64,000 bases of DNA from Bilabrum cf. latius (lineage: Eukaryota; Bigyra: Bicosoecida; Bigyra; Bicosoecida). Shown here one piece after another: positions 45,101 to 57,600 of this stretch. How positions within the stretch are numbered: the stretch's first letter is position 1; each line of letters begins with the position of its first letter. The stretch lies in contig OZ237751.1 in NCBI GenBank assembly GCA_965178125.1, forward strand, positions 248,001 to 312,000, written 5' to 3'. The position numbers were made by a program, and so were the translations under genes. The notes below the pieces were generated by a model that was given only the letters and a program-made list of their open reading frames with translations, had not been told where the DNA came from and made no database searches.

Positions 45101-46920
45101 ACCAATCATGGATCCAATGGATGAAGCAAGACCCGGCAGCGCACCCAAGGGTGTGGGTGTTGTGTCGCACACCACAGGCAGCCGAGTCCCACAAAAGCTT
45201 GGTGCGCTATGCTGGACAGTTTACTCGTCATGTAACCTGGCCAGAGTGGATCTCGTCGACGCCAGGGGCCAGAGACAGCAGAATCTCGGAGATTCTTGCA
45301 CAGGCAATGTCAGTGTGTGTGAACGCTGGAATACTGGACACCAGAGGCCAGTTTGAGCTGCACTCGCTACACATTGGGGCTGGATGCGCTCTGCTGCGCT
45401 CCAAAGCCTCGTCCGACTCCAAAAGAGAGCCACCGGTTCTGGCTGTTGTCTCCTGCCCGTCCTGGTATTGGGGCCGATGCTCCGCTCTTACTGTCCTGAT
45501 GCCTCCAGAAGCAGCCGCGATTGCCAGGCAGCTGAAAGATGCCGAGGGGCGCCCCCTCGGCCCAGTTGCACCAGACTGCATGCTGAAGGTGGGGAGCAAG
45601 GAGGCTCGGCCCCAGGCGCAAGCCCGACTGTTGCAGGTCACGGCTGCCCTGCAGTCACCAGATCGGCTGGCTGCCGCAGCCAGGGCCCTTGCTAGCATTG
45701 ATTCTGCAACTGCTAGTTCCGAGCAGACAGATGCAGCGGTGCCACCAATGGAGCTCTTCCGAGGCACAAGGTCCTAGGCAAAACGAGAGCTGCGGGCCCG
45801 CGGACTGTGCATGCGGCACTTGGGTTGCGTGCACGCAGCGGCAAGCGGCGATGGACTGCCACCATCGGTCATGTGGCCCTGTATTTTGCCCTCCAGGCAC
45901 AGTCCCAGTGGCTAGGCCCTCTGCAGCTGCATTGAGGCAGCAGCATCGGCAGTGGGATGCGGCGACAAGGGAGGTCTCGGCTCATCTCCGGCGACGTTGC
46001 GCGCGGGCGTTGTCGAATCAGCCGGGGCTGCAGTGTGCGTGAGTATCGCGCGTGCCTTTGCGGCCCGTGGTGTCAGCGTGCCGGCAGACATGCGCGCTAC
46101 TGAGCAAGTCAGTGCATGGAGGTCATTTGAGATCTGCATGCCGTCGAACCACGAGGTAGTTGGTTTGGCTGCAGCCCTCAGCGGTGGCCTCAGCCAGCGC
46201 GAGGCGGACGAGAGCGGTACTGATTGGAGCCACAAGGAGGGCGCCGTTTCCGAGGTGCTGCATGAACTGCGGCACGTGTAGCATGTGGGCGGCTCGGGCG
46301 AGGTGAAGCAGCAGCCTCACCTCGCCCGTCTCGGGAGCCGGGGAGCCGAGTACCGGTTGCTGGCACTGCGCGCTCTGGCTCGAGCTGGTGCCCTATGCAG
46401 CGCCATGCAGAAGGAAAACAAAGCTAGGGCACTTGCTGGCGAGACTATTCCAGCGAATTGCATCACAGCCCCCTCCTCCCAGCTGGGCCCCATGCAGTGC
46501 GACGAGGCCTCTGCCGTGGTGCTGGAGCTGTCTCCAGAGCAGGCGCAGTCCATCAACGCGGGTCGACTAGAGGAAGACATCATGGCTGGGGGCCAGCTGG
46601 TGCTCAACTACACGGTGGAGGGGTTCCGCCCCTCTGCGGGGACGTGGGAGCCCCTCCCCTTCGTGCACGGGGCCAGCGTGGGGTACCGCGTGGTGGATTT
46701 CTACGACGGCAGCGGCCCGGACGCGGGGGAGTTCAGCCCCGGTGGGGAGGCCTACGTGGGTCACGATGGGAAGGAGCTCAGCCGAGAGGCCGTCGGTGCT
46801 GGCGGGAGCCCTCCGCTCTCCGGGTTCACGAAGGTTCGCTTCCGCTGCACCGCGGCACGGCAGGAGCCCGTGCAGCTGAAGTGGTTTGGCCTGTACAGCG
46901 CTACCAGGCCGTCGGCCTGA
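42152..46920 (+). CDS. CLU-like protein A (paralog of the 51698–57883 gene, lacks TPRs)
   Basis: A 1,557-residue protein. Residues ~695–808 ('GLFLKTPDDSHGIYGSLVMA', 'MKLEAKASEAVHDM', 'LPVVPSTLRIGSPDGGRTVH') and a later block ('LPFDVEVHQLPTGQRMVLDT', 'HRLLMPDQSWIQWM', 'GLCMRHLG', 'SRGAEYRLLALRALARAG') align closely with protein B. This order (LYGS … VYGSxDGGRTVH … VLDxxRLxPP … GxxxRHLG) resembles the CLU central region, a family that organises mitochondria and their mRNAs; that link is inferred. The frame shifts once at about 44576–44670, best explained by a 95-nt phase-0 intron (GTGCGC…GTAG; a 68-nt form ending at 44643 also works). Eleven exonic UAGs include one in 'VQV-UAG-AKLPV' that protein B shares. 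The C-terminus differs from B, being beta-rich without TPRs. Stop UGA. Confidence 0.68.
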
Positions 46921-47166
46921 GCGCCCCAGGTGGCAGGGGCGGCCTGCCTCTTGCCGCGCGCGCCAGCGCCCGCCCTTCTCTAGCGCTCTCCGCACCACTT
47001 CGTATCAGCACGGCCTAATGACTTTGATCCGCCAAACAAGCCGGAATTGTATGCTTGATTTAATTATATAGCTGTCGAGTTGTCGCTCCGATCGGAGTCG
47101 CTGAGGGGGCATTATTCGAACGGCAATTTCGCCACCTGGCACCCGACGCAGTTCATACAAATTGCC

Positions 47167-48099
47167 ATGGCTGCCTCGTCAGGCTCTGGAGGTTCGTACG
47201 CGGTATCTGCGGATGCAGCTCGACGAGCGCTAGATTGCAAGACCGAAGGGAATAGACGATTCAAGCTGAAAAAGTATCGAGCTGCGATAGAAAGTTACAC
47301 TGAGGCAGTTGTACTCGATCCACGGATGGTCTCTGGTTTTACAAATCGAGCAACATGCTATAGAAAGCTTGCGGAGCCATCAATGGCGGCAGCAGATGCC
47401 CGGAAAGCCATTGCGCTTGAACCGCTGAACGGGAAGGCCCACTACTTGCTCGGGGCGGCGCTGGCAGACTCCTCTAAATTAGATGAGGGCTTGGCAGAAC
47501 TAGAGCGGGCCGTAGAGCTATTGAAGCGCTCCAAAGCGTCCGGTGCCATCGTGGATCAATGCAGAGCCGAAATTGCCAAGCACTCCAAGAGGCGCATGGA
47601 AGAAAAGGAAGGCGGCACTCGGCTTCGCGAGTGCATGGCAATGGAAACAGTGCACTCGATAGCGCAGCAGCTTGTTCGCTTGCGATCCTCGGGCGAGAGG
47701 GCAGGAAGCGCCAGCGGAGGTGCCGCCTCGCGGGCTGCCAGTGGAGCGGGGCCTGACGAAGAGTCGATCTCGGCCGCTTTGAGCACGCTGCAGGCTGCAG
47801 TGGACGAGCGGGCGGCAGCCGTGGCCACCCGCGAGATCCCCGACTATCTCACCTGTGGCATCAGCATGGAACTCATGTCAGATCCCGTGGTCACTCCCGC
47901 GGGGCACTCGTACGAGCGCAGGCACATAGAGAGATACCTGAGGAACCACAAGCAGGAAGACCCGAGGACGAGGAAGCCACTCAGGGTATCGGACCTGCGC
48001 CCCAATCTGGCCCTCCGCGAGGCCATCGAGGAATTCGTCAAACGGAACCCGTGGGCTCTCAGCGAGATGGCGGGCGTGGCCGACCACGTGCACGGGTGA
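47167..48099 (+). CDS. STUB1: CHIP-type co-chaperone E3 ubiquitin ligase (TPR + U-box)
   Basis: CHIP binds Hsp70/Hsp90 C-termini through TPRs and ubiquitylates their clients. The 310-residue protein has three N-terminal TPRs ('KTEGNRRFKLKKYRAAIESY', 'FTNRATCYRKLAEPSMAAAD', 'KAHYLLGAALADSSKLDEGL'), a charged helical hairpin, and a C-terminal U-box from about residue 226 ('YLTCGISMELMSDPVVTPAG', 'HSYERRHIERYLR', 'PNLALREAIEEFVKRNPWA'). The clamp residues K-x-x-GN in TPR1 are present. Length and order match animal and plant CHIP (about 300 residues). It has no UAG and a UGA stop. ATG at 47167 is chosen because the upstream extension lacks conservation. It sits between the two CLU-like paralogs. 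Confidence 0.92.
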   Translation: MAASSGSGGSYAVSADAARRALDCKTEGNRRFKLKKYRAAIESYTEAVVLDPRMVSGFTNRATCYRKLAEPSMAAADARKAIALEPLNGKAHYLLGAALADSSKLDEGLAELERAVELLKRSKASGAIVDQCRAEIAKHSKRRMEEKEGGTRLRECMAMETVHSIAQQLVRLRSSGERAGSASGGAASRAASGAGPDEESISAALSTLQAAVDERAAAVATREIPDYLTCGISMELMSDPVVTPAGHSYERRHIERYLRNHKQEDPRTRKPLRVSDLRPNLALREAIEEFVKRNPWALSEMAGVADHVHG

Positions 48100-48714
48100 G
48101 ATGCATGGGCTCTCAGCGGCGATGGCGAGGACGATTGCGATGGCGTTTTCGCGTGGCTGTGGGCAGCGCATTGCAAGTAGGGCGATGCGTTGCGTCTGTG
48201 CAAGTAAATCTGCACGAGCAAGCCACTGGCACTAGCTTGCAGCTGCGTTGCATATCTCGCTGGATGCTTCGCATCGATGGACGGATCCAAGGCAAGGATA
48301 GTCCGTGGCTGCTGCTTCGCCTGCTTGCATGTACCGTGGTAGCAGTGGAGTGATCGGTAAGCCGGGAGATAATAGAGCATGCAACAAGGTCCCAGGGGCA
48401 CTGCAGGGGTGGGAACACATGCATTGCACGACCTGATGGTCCGGGTGGTGGGGTCCAGCCAGAGAGGGCCTCAATCACGGGCTGGCCGGCTGCCAACCGC
48501 ACCCGGCCATCATCCATAAGTGACAACGCATGCACTATTGCCACAGGGCGGACACAACCCTATGGGGGCCGCAGACGAGGGCACGGGGGCGGCGCGGAAC
48601 GAACGAACGAACGAACGAATCTTGATTTTCGAGCAATCGCGGAGGCTCGCGGCGGAGCGAAGGTTCCGTGCACCCGCGGTGATTCTCTTTTCCGGGGACA
48701 TTTGTGCAGCAGCC
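48100..48714. other. Intergenic region with GAAC microsatellite
   Basis: About 600 bases between CHIP and the SAM carrier. It contains five GAAC units (48597–48616) shortly before the carrier start. Open frames here are GC-rich shadows with no features. Confidence 0.5.
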
Positions 48715-49892
48715 ATGGACTGGCGAGAGCCCGCAATCAATGTTCTGGCTGGTGGAATGAGTGGTATGTGTGTAGACTCTGTGCTGTATCCATTGGATAC
48801 CATCAAGACCCGTCTGCAAGCTCGCAGTGATGCAGCAGCCGGGAAGGCAGTACAAAGCACTTCGAAGCAGAAATCATTTACCGCGTTTTATAGGGGTAAG
48901 TGCGCACTCAGTATCTACATCTTCTCTTGTTATAGCTCTGTAAAATCTCGCTGCGTTTCTGTGGGAGTCTCTCGTATCTGTCGACTCGCGATTCCGTGCA
49001 CAACTGCCGCGTGCCGATCTCGCTCGCAGGCCTAGCATCCGCAATGGCGGGCTCGTTCCCCAGCGCGGCGACATTTTGGACCGTGTACAAGGGTGCATAG
49101 TCTCGGCTGCTGCCGTACGTGGAGGGTACTAGCCTGGAGCCGCTGGCTCACATGGGAGCAGCTGCTGCAGCTGACGTGTGCGTCTGCGCTGTTCGAAACC
49201 CATTCGAGGTGGTCAAGCAGCAGATGCAAGTAGGAATGCACAAGTCTGGGATGGAAGCGGTGCGAAGCATCGTGCGAGCGGAAGGCGTGAGCGGCCTGTT
49301 CGCGGGGTACATCTCGACGGTCTCGAGGGAGATCCCTTTCGACGCCCTCGAGTTCGCCATGTACGAGGCCATCAAGAGGCAGGTTAGGCTCAGGAAGGCG
49401 GCCAGCATGGGCATACCTGGGGGCGGCAAGAACGGCGAGCGGCTGCCCGAGCTCGTGCTTTGGGAGAACAGTCTGGCGGGCAGCTTCGCGGGGGGGATTG
49501 CGGCAGCGGTCACCACACCGCTGGATGTGGTGAAAACGAGGCTCATGACACAGTCCTCGTCCGATGCCGGCAGGTACAGGGGCGTGACGGACGCGCTGCA
49601 GAGGATAGTGAAGGAGGAGGGGGCCTCTGCTCTCTTCCGTGGGATCGGGCCTCGCGTCATGTGGATCTCGCTGGGGGGGAGCATCTTCTTCGGGGCGTTT
49701 GAGGAGCTGTCTAGGAGGATGAGAGGGGCCCTTGGGCTGCAGGTGGGTATGACTGCAGGCGCAGGGTACGCGCCATAGGACGACAGCTCCAAACCAGGGT
49801 CGGCTTCGGCAGGGGGCGTGGGCAGCGCGGGAGCAAGTACCGCCGGTAACGGTAGCAGTGGCACTAATCATAGCGATACGGGAAGAAGATAA
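48715..49892 (+). CDS. Mitochondrial carrier, probable S-adenosylmethionine transporter (SLC25A26 type)
   Basis: Inner-membrane carrier exchanging cytosolic SAM for S-adenosylhomocysteine. Three carrier repeats carry the PxDxxK-type signatures 'YPLDTIKTRLQA', 'NPFEVVKQQMQ' and 'TPLDVVKTRLM'. SAM-carrier-like sequence surrounds them ('YRGLASAMAGSFPSAATFW', 'STVSREIPFDALEFAMYE', 'AGSFAGGIAAAVTTPLDVVK'). The 134-nt intron 48896–49029 (GTAAGT…TCGCAG) splits the Gly codon of 'FYRG|LAS'. The protein is 347 residues. UAG at 49098 falls in 'TVYKGA-UAG-SRLLPY', between carrier repeats 1 and 2, where SLC25A26 has Lys; the carrier would be truncated if this were a stop. A second UAG (49776) is in a Ser/Gly tail before UAA at 49890–49892. 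Confidence 0.86.
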
Positions 49893-50037
49893 TGTTATTT
49901 GGGATTCCATTTTATCATCTGAGGTATTTCCAGTCCGCTGCGACCACATCGCGCCAGATTCCAGAGGTTGCGACCGCTCCAGAAAATCCGTTGTGCGGCC
50001 CGAAAAGACCACGTTTCTGTCCGAGGAAGGAGCAGTC

Positions 50038-51513
50038 ATGGACGCGGTTGCTAGAATATTGCAGCAAAAGACCCGTTCGGGCAGAAGGGGTAGCGTTTCT
50101 TCTATGGCCTCGCGCTCCACACGTGGCATAACCACGCGAGAGGCTGGCAAGAATCGCTGGCAAGCGCTGATTGAGGCGTTCCTCACTGCGCTTCGAGACA
50201 TTTCGGATAGGGTTCCAGCTGATGACGAAATTGAAATTGCTCGGCGATACTTGCAAGAGTTGGAGGATAAGACCCGAACTGACCACCTGAGATCTATCAA
50301 CGACACGGCCACCACTCCGCCTACAGAGCTCTAGCAGCAAGCACGGCAGCTAGCTGCTGCCGAGAAATGCATTTACGTTTGCGCCGCCGGTGAGATCGAC
50401 AAGGTCAAGGCAATCGTAGAGAAAGATTGGAATATGGTGCACCAGGTGGACCGCGACGGCAACACTGGCCTTCATGCTGCCGCGGCCATGAACCACGTGG
50501 CGGTCGTCAAGTATCTCCTCGGTAAAGGCGCAAATCCAAACAGTCAGAACTACAACGGATACACCGCGCTGCACTGGGCCATCGAGAACAACGCCATCGA
50601 CGTCGCGAAGCTCCTGCTCGTCGACATCCCAAAGCTGCTCAAAGAGACCCAGTCAGACTAGCAGCGCGCGCGGAAACTCGCTGCGGGGGACATCAGCGAA
50701 CTCAGACACCAGTCTTCCAGCGCCGCTGCAGGCGGGGCGCACGCAATGGGCGGTGCTGGCGCTGGCTTGCAGGCCGGGGCCCAGCCTGCTGTGCCCACGG
50801 GGGCACTGGCAGCCACTGGCTACGAGTCTTCCGGCCCTCCAGGGATGGGCTCCATCGCTCCCTCGGGGCGCAGCGGCCGTCCCACGGGCGGCGCTCGGCT
50901 GATGGCCGCCGGCGCGATCGACAGGCCATCCACCAGACCCGTGCCTCCGGGCGTGGCGCCTCCGACCCCCCGGTCCGTGGGGCTAGGGGTGCCGAGGGGC
51001 AGGGGCGGGCGCGGTGTGGCACCTTCCAGCAGCGCTGCCGTGACGGCGCCCGCGGGGCTGTCTGTGGGGGCGGGCGGCGTGGGGGGGGGCATACCCGTAT
51101 CCAGGACTGTCCCTTCGTTGGGGTCAGCGAGTGCGGCGGCCGCGGGTGAGACAGGTGGGCATGGCCTCACCGGATCCCAGATGCAGCTGATCGGTGGCAC
51201 CGAGCGCGGGGCGGAGGCGGAGGAGGCATCCATGATCGACGTGGCCGGGCGGGTGGTGGTGGACCCTGCAGTGAGGAACTCGGAGGGCGTGACGCCGCTG
51301 CGGATGGTGAGCTTCCTCAAAGAGAAGCACCAGGGGCCCATGAGGGAGCTCTTCAAGGAACACAGGCTGCTAACGGATCCGGACTTTGCCGCGGCAGAGG
51401 CGGAAAGGGCGGCAGCAGAGCGCGAGGCGAGGGCGAAGGCTGCACGCCGTGCTGGCAAGGGCGGCAGGGGGGCGCAGCCTCTCGGCGCATCGAAGCGGCC
51501 GAGTGTGTACTGA
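50038..51513 (+). CDS. Ankyrin-repeat protein with disordered C-terminus
   Basis: A 491-residue intronless frame. An N-terminal helical region ('WQALIEAFLTALRDISDRVP') is followed by about three ankyrin repeats at 50350–50640 ('VCAAGEIDKVKAIVEKDW', 'DGNTGLHAAAAMNHVAVVKY', 'NGYTALHWAIENNAIDVAKL'). A long Gly/Ser/Pro/Ala-rich stretch comes next, then a conserved-looking C-terminal helix ('RMVSFLKEKHQGPMRELFKE'). UAGs at 50332 and 50659 bracket the ankyrin repeats. Both precede glutamine-rich helices ('QQARQLAAAEK', 'QRARKLAAGD'), so a Gln reading extends an existing helix naturally. The stop is UGA. Partner and role are unknown. The frame is open upstream of the chosen ATG, so an earlier start is possible. 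Confidence 0.72.
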
Positions 51514-51697
51514 TGATGGCGATTGAGTTGCCGCTCCGGCTTGCTGTAAATGCAGTTTTTCGTTTATCGCGCGTCGCTCTGTACTTGCCGATAGTCAACG
51601 GCCCGAGCACTTCACTGCCAGTGGGCATCGCCTCTGAATTCCGAGTCTCAGGTACCTTTAGCGACCAGTAATTGCTGTGGTTCTGTCCAGGAAGGAG

Positions 51698-54600
51698 ATG
51701 ATCCCTTTGCGTGAGCCATTGTTGCAGAAAAGAGGAATTCCAACGAACAAGGTCATCGCCAAGGTCGAAGGAGCTGGAGCAGCGATCCTGCCGTCGCAGC
51801 TCAAGCAGCTGAAAGCTGTTTGTGACAGCCTGTAGTGCGTATCAAAGCCCAAAAGGCTTGATCCTGCGCATATGAGATTTATTTTTGCAGAATTGCGGGA
51901 AATCGAAGCTGTCCCGGTGGCTATTCGTCTAGATCTAGTTCGAGCTGCAGCGGTCGTATCGACGACAAATCGACCTGAGATCGTGCGGAGCGCCATTGAA
52001 CTGTTGGACGAGTCGCTTGGCATTTTGAATGATCTCAGTCAGTCAGTTGGCGCTCGAACTATTGCTTGTGATCTTTGCGCGTCTCTTGTAGCAAGTAGTA
52101 CCGATGATGATTGCCACGTACCGGTTGCGCTCGACCTCATCGCTAGCGGCGTCAGCGTCATCTAGCCACCTGAAGAGGCTATGCTTGGCTCTATGGCATA
52201 GCGTACCAAGCTTGCTTTAGCTGGAGCTCGTCTGCTGGCAACCATTGCGTGGTGGGTGGGGAGCACAAATGCAAGCAAGTTGAGCGCAGCAGCCACAAAG
52301 CTTGCGCTTCAATGCCGACTCTGCATTCAGCAAGATTTATGTCGGGATCCTCATGATCGTCTGCCTGGGGTGCGGTGCGCACTAGTTTTGGCTCTAGGCA
52401 CGGTATGTTGCTCCAACGAAGAAGTTCGGCACTGTGTGGTCAAAGACGACAAGTTTATGACAAGCCTGTCCTCAGAGGTGGACCAACAAAGCAAAATCGA
52501 TGGTAGGGATGCATGGAGGGGTGCAGCTGCCGGTTCTGCTCGCGATCTCGATCGACAAGCCAGGCAGGCAGAGAGAGAGCTCCACGAGCTGCTGGTTGCA
52601 GGGCCGGCCAGCGGCCTCGTAGCCCGCGACGCTCCGGCTTCCACTGCACCAGTGCCAGTGGCTGGCTATGCTGGGGCCCAGACCAGCTCGGCAGCATCGG
52701 CTAGCACGTCTGGGGCGCTAGCGCCTTCGCCAGTGGCTGGCTATGCTGGGGCCCAGACCAGCTCGGCAGCATCGACTAGCACGTCCGCGGCAAGGGTGCC
52801 AGCGCCAGCACAAGCACCAACACTATCACCAGTGACTGCGACAGCAACAGCTGGGGCGGTTGCTCGGCATGGTCAAGCAGAATCAAACAACAGGGCTGCG
52901 CTCGAGATGTTCAACGGACTGGACGAGGTGGCACCAGTGTCTAGAGGGGCGGGTGGTGCCATGGATCCAATACGAGGCGAAGGAAGTAGCTTCAGCTCCA
53001 GTCTAGTTGATTTCATCGAGGGCGACCAAGACGATGAGAAGGCGTGGGATCCCCAGGTTGAGTTCGATGAGGCCAGGCAGAGCGTGTCCCTGTCCGTGTA
53101 CGAGGAAAATCAGAGGCAAGCTGCCATCACTGGAGTAGGCAGACGGTTCCAATCGCATGCTATGGAGGCAGCCAGAGGTATGCCAGCACTTCTTGGACTC
53201 GGGCAGGTCATCTCGGAGACAACAGACGCACATATGCCGGTGGCTGCGCCTGCAGATCCGGTGGATCCACCTGGTCGCGTGCTACCGGCATCCGGAGCTG
53301 GTGCAGGCGATGCCCACAGCCCAGATCGCACCCTTGCAGACGTTGTAGCGACAGCAGGTCTCGTCCGAGTGGCTGTCGGGGGTGAAGCAGGCGGGGCAAA
53401 AGCAGAACACAAGAAGTTTGGGCTATTCCTCAAGACCCCGGAAGACAGGTTTGGCATGTACGGTAGCGAGGTCATGGCGGCCAAGGTCATGAAGCTGGAG
53501 ATGAAAGCAGCCAGGTGGGTGCATGAGATGGACTCTGTACATGCCGGTGGGGTCCTGACAACCGTGATAGATGTGCCTTTTGTGCGCGCTGAACCTGAGA
53601 TCGGGGATGCATCCGGGGCTGGTCCCAAGTCCCGGGTGCCTGAGGTGGGCGGGGTGCAGCGGGTCCAAGTCTAGGCAAGGCTGCCGGTCGGAAGCAGCAC
53701 GCTACGATACGGATCAAATGACTCCGGGAAGACGATCCACAAAGACGCTGAGCTCCACAGCGATGTTGTAGTGCCCCTCATGGATCACTTCCACCTGCGA
53801 TCCATTGGGCACTAGCACAACCAGTGCAAGAATATCGTTAAGCATTCGTACGAAGCGCGTTGCCTATCAGAACCTGGTGGGACCAGCTCGGGCGCCGCTG
53901 TCGCTGCCACTACCGCTGGCTCCATGGACGGGCTAACTCGGAGGCGGTTCAACCTGCGTGATGAACTGCGCTCCGCTGGTGTCGATGTTGCAGAGCTGGA
54001 CAGCGCTGCCATCCCTTCTGACTTCGGCGAGGATTCGGTCGACACGATGATTGCGGACAGTCGCGCACTGCTAGATTACGCTGTCGAGAGTGGCACTGTT
54101 TAGCACAAATAGATCGAGTTGCAAGCAGCCACTGCACGGCGCAGCGGGTTGGAGTGCGATCCGTGGAACTGTGTGATGCATGCCTTGCCCTTTGATGTCG
54201 AGGTGCATCAGCTTCCTTCAGGGAGACGGATTGTGCTCGACAGTCACCGATTGCTCATGCCAGACCTCCATTGGATTGACTGGATGCGATCACAGAACGC
54301 CCTTCCTCGCGTATACGCATTGCACAAGGTCACTACTGAATCAACGTAGGTTGAGGCTGCAGCCGGCGCAATGCATGACAGCACGACGGCAGTAGATCCG
54401 GCTGTCGGTGAAAGCGAGTCAACAGTACCCCCTCTACAAGCGATCCCAGCCACCAAGTCAGCATTCTCGTTGAGGGTCCAGGAAGGGGTGCTCCCGGAGC
54501 ACATTCCGTGGGATTCCACAATGAAAACAGCCGCGCCTGCTGCAGTGCAACACTGGGCCGAGAGTTGCGGCGTATTACGTGGAGGGGCAAAAGTTTGTCT

Positions 54601-57600
54601 GCATCTCGGATTCAGGGGAGCAGGCCTTGTCTTTCTTTCCGCCGAGCAGTTGGATGGATCTGGCGTGCTGTTTGTGCTGGCATGCCCGGCCTGGTACTGG
54701 GGCAACTTGCCCGAGATAACGTGCTTATTCCCGCCAGAAGCTGCCTCAGTAGTCAAAGAACTCAGGGATACCGATGGCAATGTCTTGCCCCGCGTCGCCC
54801 CGGATGCTGTGATGCAGAATGGAATGGATCCCGATGGTCAGCACAAGGCCGATCTCAGGCTCGTGTCAGCGGCTCTGTGCAGCGAAGTCTAGATGTGTTC
54901 GGTGCACGCTGAGATACTCAGCGAATTGGACAAGCAGCAGTTATCAAATCGCGATCAAGCTGCACCCTGCAGCTCTGGCAGGTCATCATCCACGTGGAAC
55001 TCTTCAGCATCATCTAGCTTTCCAGCTGCATCTTCGCAGGCGCTTGAGAACATAGCCGGCTTCGGCTCTCGTCTATTTAGTGCTAGGCAAATTGTGAAAG
55101 GTGTTTTGAAGAAGTACGGTCTATGCCTTAGGCACTTTGGCATGCTAGTTGAGGCGGTTGAGAAGAACAATTGGCGCGAACTCCCCCTCATTGTCTTGGT
55201 TGCGTGCACGTTGCCTCGGGCGATGTCGCCTGCGGGACACGAGCTTCAGTCAGCGATCAAATATGCCACTTCTTTGTGGAGCAACCAGCAAGCAGGGAGG
55301 GGCTGTCTCGCTGCATCGATTGGGTGTATGCCACCTCAGCTGCTCAGAATTTGTGCCGTGGCTCGAGGGTATGCAGCCAGGGGGTGTGCCGGCCGGTACG
55401 GCACTTTGGACGCAGATGCACCACTGGTCGCCGAGGGTGCTGCCACTGAGCCACTATTGGAGCTGCTAGTGCAATGGCATCGCGAGCAGCAGGATACGTT
55501 GGGATCTGCAGCTGGCTAGTCCGGTGACATACCTTAGGAAGCCGGCCAAATCACGCCACACATGCGCACAACAGCTGCCGCTGGCATCCAGCACGCCAGC
55601 AGCTCTGGCCCAGTAGTCCGTAAGCTGGACGGGTCGATTGACCTGTAGCACGGTAGAAAGCAACTCGATCGGATGCTTCGTGAGCTAGCTCATGTGCAAC
55701 GTGTGGGTGGCACGGCAGAGCAGCAATTGCTGATGTCAATTTCGCTGCTTGGCCAGCGAGGCGCCGAGTACCGGCCTCTAGCGCTGCAGTGCTTGATGCG
55801 AGCAGGTGGCCTTTCCCTGCTTGCACAGGAACACGACTGTTCGAATTGGCCGCGAGTCTATAAAGAGAGAGAAGTTGCAGCGGAGCTCGCCGCACTAGGA
55901 TGCATGACCGCATCTGCAGGAATCCTTGAGCGAAAAGTGACAGATACGGGGGCAGAGGCAGTTATGGTGGGTTGCAGCCTAGCAGATATCAAAGATAAGG
56001 TTGGAAAGCCTGAGGAAGCCGTCAAAATTCTGAAGGGGTGTTTGGACGCGCTGCTGTCTAACGCGGACTCCAACGCTCGGTTCGTTGCCATCATTCGGCA
56101 CAACATCGCAAACTGCTTGTTGCGAGCCGGACAGTGTGTTGAAGCTATTCCGTTCTTCGAGCAAAGCCGGAAGGGAATGGAGAGCTTGCGCATGACCACG
56201 CACTCTGCGTACTGGAATTCCCTTCACTGCCACGCAAATTGCTTGTTTCAGCTTGGGCGGATGCCGGAGGGAGAGGAGCTGTACAAGCAGTGCTTGGAGG
56301 GGACGCGCAAGCACCTTGGGCCTGACCACCCGAAGCACTTGGACATCCAGCAAAACTACGCATCGATTCTCATTCTCAATGGATGTAGCTCAAAGGCTTT
56401 GAGTATATTAAGGAAGGTCGAAGAGGCCCAGGTGCGACTGCTTGGCAACGGAAGCTTGTTGACCATTGACACGAGCGTTCGGCTGTGCAGGTGCCTTGCC
56501 GCCCTGGGAAGGCACGATGAGGCAGTGGCTACAGCCGATCGGCTTATCCCAGTTGCCAATCAATCGCTAGGTGTGTCTCACCCCCACGTATTCATGGCTC
56601 GGTTGACTCGAGCGATGGTTTTGACGGTATCGCGCCGATGTGCGGAGGCACTCCCTGACTTACGATTGGTCGAGAAGGAAGCGGTCGTTGCACTCGGTAG
56701 CGGCCACACCCTGCACCTTGAGGCAATACTTAAGTAGGCTCACTGCCATGAAAGGTTGGGGCAGATTCAAGAAGCGTACAACGCCGCAGCGAGGTTCAAG
56801 AGCTGCGCTGATCCGAGCCGAATGGATCGACTTTATGTAGAGGGCATTACTGCCTTTGCGTACTATGCATTCACGCTTCGAGACTTCGAGACAGCCAAGC
56901 AGGAAATATTGCGAATAATGCCCGCAGCTCGATAGCTCTTTGGGTAGGAGAGCCTGCGGTACTGCAAGAACTAGAGCCTGCATGCCGCCTGCCTGCGAGA
57001 GCAGTGGCTGCTCACGCGCGACTCATCCAAGATCACGCAGGCGTGCGACATCTTCCTGCAAATCATTGCTTTGATGCGCAACTTTGTTGACGTGAACGAC
57101 TCTGACCTGATGGAGACAATGGGGAACTGTGTGTTGTGCCTCGCGGACGCCGGGCGGTATGCAGAGGCTCTGCCCCTCGCTCGCGAAAGGTGCGCGTGGG
57201 ACCAGAGGGAGTACGGGAAGCTGTCGCCCAAACTTGAACCTATGTTAGAGCTGCTAAATGAGTGCCATCGAGGGCTCAAAATGTCCGCGGGGGCACAGAG
57301 TGCTCAGTCACAGATTGGGCAGACGGTGGGTGAGTTCAGCACCTTGGATAGCCTGCAGCGCGGGTCTCAGGCTGCTGCTATGCTACTGCAGGCGAACAGG
57401 GGAGAGGAATCCGTGGCCATGTTCTAGAAGTGCCTGCAGGGTGCCACGAGTCTTTTTGGCGCGACAGATCCGAACACTCTTGCTGTGAAGTAGAATCTGG
57501 CTGCCGCTCTCGTGTAGGTTGGGCGGTCTCGAGACAGTTGGAAGCTGTTTCGGGAGTGCATTGGCGCCTTGGAAGCGGAAGGTCACTCACTGCAAGCAGC

